The notes under the pieces were generated by a model. The model saw only the letters and a program-made list of their open reading frames with translations, was not told the DNA's origin and made no database searches. From Streptomyces sp. CB02400 (GTDB lineage: Bacteria; Actinomycetota; Actinomycetes; Streptomycetales; Streptomycetaceae): a stretch of DNA of 64,000 nt. Shown here piece after piece: positions 60,109 through 64,000 of this stretch. The translations under genes were made by a program, and so were the position numbers. Location of the stretch: positions 260,491 through 324,490 of the forward strand of contig NZ_LIWB01000008.1 in NCBI RefSeq assembly GCF_001905725.1, written 5' to 3'. Position 1 is the first letter of the stretch. Every line of letters starts with the position of its first letter.

Positions 60109-60864
60109 ATGGGTACCTTCCGTCGCAGGCTGCTGCTGGCGGTCGACGCCAAGGGGTACGGCCGCGTCGACGTCGTGACGCAGCGGCAGTTGCAGGAGGC
60201 CATCCAGAAGTTGCTGACGGAGTCGGCCGGCGCGTCCGGGCTGGAGAGGGAACGCTGGGAGACGCAGGTCGGCGGCGACTCGGTGCTCGCCGTGCTGCCG
60301 GAGGGCGCCTCCGAGCCGCACCTCGTCGACACGTTCATGCGCCATCTGGACGCGGGCCTGCGGGAGTTCAACCACGGCCGGGTGCGCGAGGCGTGGCTGC
60401 GGCTGCGGGTGGCCGTGCACTTCGGTACGGCCACGCCGGCCGCCAACGGCTTCGAGGGGCGGGCCCCGGTCGAGATCGGCCGGATGCTGGACAGCGCCGC
60501 GCTGCGCTCGGCCCTGGACGCGGCCCCGGACGCCTGCATGGCCCTCGCGGTCTCCTCGACCGTCTTCAACGACGTGATCCGGGAGGCGTACACGACGATC
60601 CGGGCGCAGGAGTTCCGCGAGGTGCGGATCGAGGAGAAGGAGTACGCGGGGCGGATATGGATCCGGGTTCCCGGACACGACGGGCGGGCGCCCGGTCCCG
60701 GCGCTGTCGAGCCCGCGCAGGGGCGTGCGAAGGGTGGTGCGGAGGGTGGTGAAACTCCGGACACGCGCCCTCCGAGTACCCCAACTGCCCCCGGCGACAC
60801 GGTAGTTCAAGTCATTTCCGGAACCGTCCACGCTCCGGGTGCCGTCTTCGGGATCTCCAAGTGA
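60109..60864 (+). CDS. degenerate class III nucleotide-cyclase-like protein with C-terminal APGAVFGI tag
   Basis: 251 residues. A class III cyclase-like core (about 5-190) can be followed: first strand RRLLLAVDAKGYG with Asp13 as metal-ligand position, QVGGDSVLAVLPEG with Asp57 as second metal position, and LRVAVHFGTATPAANG as the strand-turn unit. The Asn and Arg that bind the base and phosphate are not conserved (the place reads PVEIGRMLDS), so cyclase activity is doubtful. A Gly/Pro-rich linker ends in VVQVISGTVHAPGAVFGISK. The last part recurs in the next gene (APGAHFGI). ATG 60109 is the start. It is 19 bases from the NTPase gene. Confidence 0.65.
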   Translation: MGTFRRRLLLAVDAKGYGRVDVVTQRQLQEAIQKLLTESAGASGLERERWETQVGGDSVLAVLPEGASEPHLVDTFMRHLDAGLREFNHGRVREAWLRLRVAVHFGTATPAANGFEGRAPVEIGRMLDSAALRSALDAAPDACMALAVSSTVFNDVIREAYTTIRAQEFREVRIEEKEYAGRIWIRVPGHDGRAPGPGAVEPAQGRAKGGAEGGETPDTRPPSTPTAPGDTVVQVISGTVHAPGAVFGISK

Positions 60865-60883
60865 CACGGAGTGATGACTGAGG

Positions 60884-63004
60884 ATGGACGAGGAACAGAG
60901 CGAGCGGGGAGCCGAGGGGACCGAGAGAGCGGAGGGGGACGAGAGGGCCGAGAGGGCCGACGAGCCCCGGGCCGAACAGAGCGCCCCCGAGCAGCCCGAC
61001 CCGAGTACCCCGAAGCAGCCCGACCCGGCCGCCCCGGACACCCCCGCGGCGGCCCCCGTGCACCACAACCGCGTCAACCAGTACTTCTACGGAGCCCTCG
61101 ACGCCCCCGGCGCCCACTTCGGCATCGGCGCCGGTGACTCCGCCAACGTCCGCCGCCGCGCCGTGGGCCGGCTGGAGGCGGGGGAGGCGGACGCGCTCCT
61201 CGCCCCGTACGTGGAACCCGGCTGCTTCGAGGAGGCCGCCGCCGCCCTGGAGCAGGACGGTGTGGTGGTGCTCGTCGGCCCGCCCGGCATCGGCAAGCGG
61301 TCCGCGGCGGTCGCGCTCGTCGCCAAGGCCGCCGAGGGCACGGAGTACGTGGTGCTCTCGCCCGGCCGGAGCCTGGAGGACCTCGCCGACGGGCGTCGCG
61401 TGACGTTCGGGAAGGGCGTCGGCTACGTGCTGATCGACCGCATGCACGAGGCCGCCTCGGGCACGGCGGACTTCGACTGGCGGCGCGTCCGGGACGCCGT
61501 ACGGGACGCCGGCGCCCACCTGGTGATCACCACCGTGCACCCGGTGGAGGGCGACGCCCCCGGCTCCGTACGCCATGTGCCGTGGGAGCTGCCGGACCTG
61601 GCCGCCGTACTGCGGGTGCGGCTGCTGCGGGCGCGGTGCGCCGCGGACACCGTCGAGCGGGCCGTGACCGGCCTGCCGGGGGGCTGCGGGGTCGCGGAGG
61701 TCGCCGAGGCGGCCGAGCGGATCGCGCGGGGCGCCGACCCGGACGAGGTCTGGCAGGAGTACGGCAGCGGCGCCGCGGAGCCCGTACGGGACTGGTTCGC
61801 GGCCGGGCGCGAGCCGCACGAGTGGGCCGAGGTCACCACGCTGGCCTTCGTCACCGGAGTCGGCTACCGCGACTTCGAGACCTGCCAGGAGCGCCTGGAG
61901 GAATGGGTGGCACCCACCTTCCCGATGCTGGCGAACGACGAGGAGACGGCCGCCGCCCACCGCCGTGACGCCGACCGCCGGCTGTCGCTGCACCGCAACA
62001 CCCTGGTCGCGGTGGAGGAACGCAAGGACGGCGCCCTCACCCGCGGCGCGCTGGTCTTCGCCCACCCCCAGTACCGGCAGTGGGTGCTCCAGGAACTGTG
62101 GGCGAAGCGCTCCACGGCGTACTGGAACGGCGTACGCGGCTGGCTGACCGAACTCGTCGGCACCCGGCCCGGCCTCGGTGTGCAGCTCTCCGTCGCCTCG
62201 GGGCTCGCCCTGCTCACCCGGCCCGCGTTCGACGAGGTCGCCGAGAACTACCTGCACCCCTGGGCGGGCGGCACGGCCGGACCGGAGGGGCAGTCCACGG
62301 CCGTCCTGGTGCTGCAGTTCATGTGCCTGGACGAGGGACTCGCCGCCACCGCGCTCGCCGTGGGCCGCGACTGGGCCCGCTCGCCGGAACCGGCGCTGCG
62401 GTCGGCCGCCGCCGCGGCGTTCAGCGGGGCGCTCGGCGTGCGGTTCCCCACCGACGCCGTGAACGTGCTGCTGCGGCTGACCGGCCGGTCCGAGGAGGCG
62501 GCGCTCGCCCTGGCCGGCCTCGTCGCCCTGCTCCTGGAGTGCGGCGAGGACACCGGCGCGGTGCTGCGGCCCCTCGCGTACCGGCTCAGGGCCCTGCGCA
62601 CCACGCTCACGGGACACCGCAAGGAGACCGTCCTCGGCACCGTCCAGGCCCTCCTCGGGGCCCGCGACACCCGGACCGGCCGGCTGGTGGGCGCCTCGCT
62701 GCTGGACGGCGCCCCGGAGGAGAGCGACCGGATCGCCGAACTGTGGGCGGGCGTGCTGGGGAACCGACCGCGCCGGGGATGGGCGCTGCGCTTCCTGCAC
62801 GCCACCCTGCGCGACCTGACCGCCGTGACGGCCGAACCGGACCCGGCGGCCGGGCGCTTCGGCCGCTCCCTGGGCGCCGCCCTGACCCCCGGGGAGCGGC
62901 AGCACCTCGCCACCGCCCTGCGGCGGACCGCCGTACGTCCCGCCCCGGAGACCGCCGCCCTCACCGAGACCTTCCTTACCGCCGTACTGAGCACGGAGGA
63001 CTGA
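60884..63004 (+). CDS. P-loop NTPase (STAND/AAA-like) with N-terminal APGAHFGI peptide
   Basis: 706 residues. An acidic disordered N-terminus (1-60) is followed by RVNQYFYGALDAPGAHFGIG (63-82), sharing APGAxFGI with the C-terminus of the preceding protein. Walker A is GPPGIGKRS (132-140) and Walker B GYVLIDRM (about 180). A long helical C-terminal half (about 300-706) has no recognised repeats. The ATPase-plus-helical architecture fits STAND-like sensors of conflict systems; this is inference. ATG 60884 is the start. The stop is seven bases from the next gene. Confidence 0.7.
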   Translation: MDEEQSERGAEGTERAEGDERAERADEPRAEQSAPEQPDPSTPKQPDPAAPDTPAAAPVHHNRVNQYFYGALDAPGAHFGIGAGDSANVRRRAVGRLEAGEADALLAPYVEPGCFEEAAAALEQDGVVVLVGPPGIGKRSAAVALVAKAAEGTEYVVLSPGRSLEDLADGRRVTFGKGVGYVLIDRMHEAASGTADFDWRRVRDAVRDAGAHLVITTVHPVEGDAPGSVRHVPWELPDLAAVLRVRLLRARCAADTVERAVTGLPGGCGVAEVAEAAERIARGADPDEVWQEYGSGAAEPVRDWFAAGREPHEWAEVTTLAFVTGVGYRDFETCQERLEEWVAPTFPMLANDEETAAAHRRDADRRLSLHRNTLVAVEERKDGALTRGALVFAHPQYRQWVLQELWAKRSTAYWNGVRGWLTELVGTRPGLGVQLSVASGLALLTRPAFDEVAENYLHPWAGGTAGPEGQSTAVLVLQFMCLDEGLAATALAVGRDWARSPEPALRSAAAAAFSGALGVRFPTDAVNVLLRLTGRSEEAALALAGLVALLLECGEDTGAVLRPLAYRLRALRTTLTGHRKETVLGTVQALLGARDTRTGRLVGASLLDGAPEESDRIAELWAGVLGNRPRRGWALRFLHATLRDLTAVTAEPDPAAGRFGRSLGAALTPGERQHLATALRRTAVRPAPETAALTETFLTAVLSTED

Positions 63005-63011
63005 CACAGGT

Positions 63012-64000
63012 ATGGCCGAGAACTATCCCCTCGTCGAGCAACGGGAGTACCGGCGGCCGGAGAAGCGCGTCGGCTGGCTGAACAAGCGCAGCGTGCGCGA
63101 CGAGGACGAACTGCCCCTGATCGCCGCGCACCAGGTGCGCGTCTTCCGGGTCGGCGAGGAGTACGTCGAGGACCCCGGGCACCTGCGGCCCGACGACCCG
63201 CTGGTGACCGGGGCGAGCTCCGTCACGGTCGTCGACCGGCGGGTCGAGGTCCCGGTCGTGGTGGAGACCCGCATCCCGTCCGCCGAGGCGGGTGACTTCA
63301 CCGTACGGACGACCTTCTACTGCACGGTGACGGACGCCTGCGCCGTCGTACGCGACGGCATCACCGACATCGAGGCCCTGCTGCTCGGCCATCTGCGCGA
63401 GGTCCCCGGGCTCACCGAGGACGGCAGCGACCTGCCGATCGTCGACTCGGACGCCGTACGGGAACGGATCGACGTCCGGCTGACCGCGTACCACGAGATG
63501 CGGCCCGCCCCGCTGTCCGGCCTGCGGGCCCGGCACGGACTGGTCGAGGTCCTCACCCCGGCGGAACTCGCCGAGGACATCGCCAAGCTCCAGGAGGAGC
63601 GCCGGCAGCGGGAACGCGACCGGGTCAGGCAGGAGTGGGAGCAGGAGTCCGCCCTCAAGCGCTCCTGGCTGGAGACCGAACTGGAGCTGAAGCGCGAGGA
63701 ACTGCGCAACACCAGCGCGCTGCGCAAGGAACGCAACCGGCAGGAGGAGGAACTGGAGAAGGAGTACGGCCGGCAGAAGCACGAGACGCTGCTCTCCCGG
63801 TTCCGGCGCGAGTCCGGCGCCGAGGACCAGCGGCACGAGCTGGCGCAGCGGTCCGAGCGCAACCGCTTCAACCGGGACCAGCTCAAGGAGGACGTCCGGC
63901 TGATCGGCGCCGACCCGATCCTCGCCGACTTCAACGCCTGGCGGCAGGGCGACATCAGCGCCGACGAGCTGTCCCGGCGGCTGCACGCGGACGACGAGCG
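63012..64000 (+). CDS. SPFH/band-7-like coiled-coil protein, 3' end outside the window
   Basis: At least 329 residues, open to the edge. An N-terminal domain (about 30-190) resembles an SPFH/stomatin fold: VVDRRVEVPVVVETRIPSAE, then DFTVRTTFYCTVTDACAVVR. A long charged coiled coil (about 195-290) follows, with ELAEDIAKLQEERRQRERDR and further Glu/Arg-rich helices, and then a helical end (IGADPILADFNAWRQGDIS). SPFH proteins form membrane-associated oligomers. No transmembrane helix is seen so far. ATG 63012 follows ACAGGT. It is the last visible member of the operon and may continue into an effector domain beyond the window. Confidence 0.7.
   Translation, partial: MAENYPLVEQREYRRPEKRVGWLNKRSVRDEDELPLIAAHQVRVFRVGEEYVEDPGHLRPDDPLVTGASSVTVVDRRVEVPVVVETRIPSAEAGDFTVRTTFYCTVTDACAVVRDGITDIEALLLGHLREVPGLTEDGSDLPIVDSDAVRERIDVRLTAYHEMRPAPLSGLRARHGLVEVLTPAELAEDIAKLQEERRQRERDRVRQEWEQESALKRSWLETELELKREELRNTSALRKERNRQEEELEKEYGRQKHETLLSRFRRESGAEDQRHELAQRSERNRFNRDQLKEDVRLIGADPILADFNAWRQGDISADELSRRLHADDE

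Noticed and set aside
1..64000. tRNA, rRNA, insertion sequence, prophage or biosynthetic gene cluster
   Set aside because: I saw no tRNA-like cloverleaf, rRNA sequence, transposase, integrase, PKS or NRPS motif anywhere in the window. The regulators for secondary metabolism here are global, not cluster-linked.

Overview
The window is chromosomal DNA from a Streptomyces. G+C is very high with strong third-position bias, GTG starts are frequent, GTGA start/stop overlaps join several gene pairs, and the genus' repeated intergenic palindromes (GCGCGGTTCCCCGCGC type and CTCAAACGCCGG type) are present. Gene order matches, as far as I recall, the S. coelicolor SCO4388-SCO4444 stretch of the chromosome core: citrate synthase, dmdR1, purU, pdxH, kbpA-afsK, afsS-afsR, fbiC, a D-Ala-D-Ala carboxypeptidase, scr1/scr2-type regulators and glutathione peroxidase. 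Locus names come from memory, not from a search.

Layout. 1-9.4 kb: a partial citrate synthase, a strongly promoted small RNA/12-codon ORF on the minus strand, GNAT, PAS protein, SIS protein divergent from the iron regulator dmdR1, an alpha/beta-hydrolase with its nucleophile replaced by Ala, and an ABC ATPase/permease pair. 9.5-18.6 kb: primase-polymerase-like protein, NsdA-like TPR regulator, a proline-rich membrane protein with TQ..PPV motifs, a solute-binding lipoprotein, an SCO4402-family protein, purU, and a sigma factor translationally coupled to a zinc-finger/mycothiol-fold protein. 18.9-29 kb: STAS antagonist, EF-hand protein, HATPase, DJ-1/AraC regulator, MFS transporter, flavin monooxygenase, GNAT, pdxH, F420/PPOX protein and a TetR regulator.

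28.3-37.3 kb is the AfsK-AfsR-AfsS signalling region controlling secondary metabolism: kbpA (inhibitor), afsK (Ser/Thr kinase, Thr168 conserved), afsR (SARP-STAND activator) and afsS (small repeat protein). Between afsK and afsS lies an apparently strain-variable patch with two truncated genes meeting head to head, a HATPase and a small secreted peptide. 37.4-41.8 kb holds F420-related genes (nitroreductase, LLM oxidoreductase, fbiC). 41.9-54 kb: a degenerate L,D-transpeptidase, a RelE/Phd-like toxin-antitoxin operon with a perfect palindromic operator, DUF2165 protein, STAND-TPR protein, a degenerate ADP-ribosylglycohydrolase, an SSS symporter, a GT-C-like membrane protein, and a carboxypeptidase with a long repetitive acidic N-terminus. 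54-59 kb: GPP34 protein, XRE/DUF397 pair, MerR, glutathione peroxidase, Crp/Fnr regulator.

The right end (59.2-64.0 kb, cut by the window edge) is the most novel candidate: a Pycsar-effector-like membrane protein divergent from an operon of a degenerate nucleotide-cyclase-like protein, a P-loop NTPase and an SPFH-like coiled-coil protein. The cyclase-like protein and the NTPase share a short APGAxFGI peptide. This looks like a multi-component conflict/defence or stress-signalling system.
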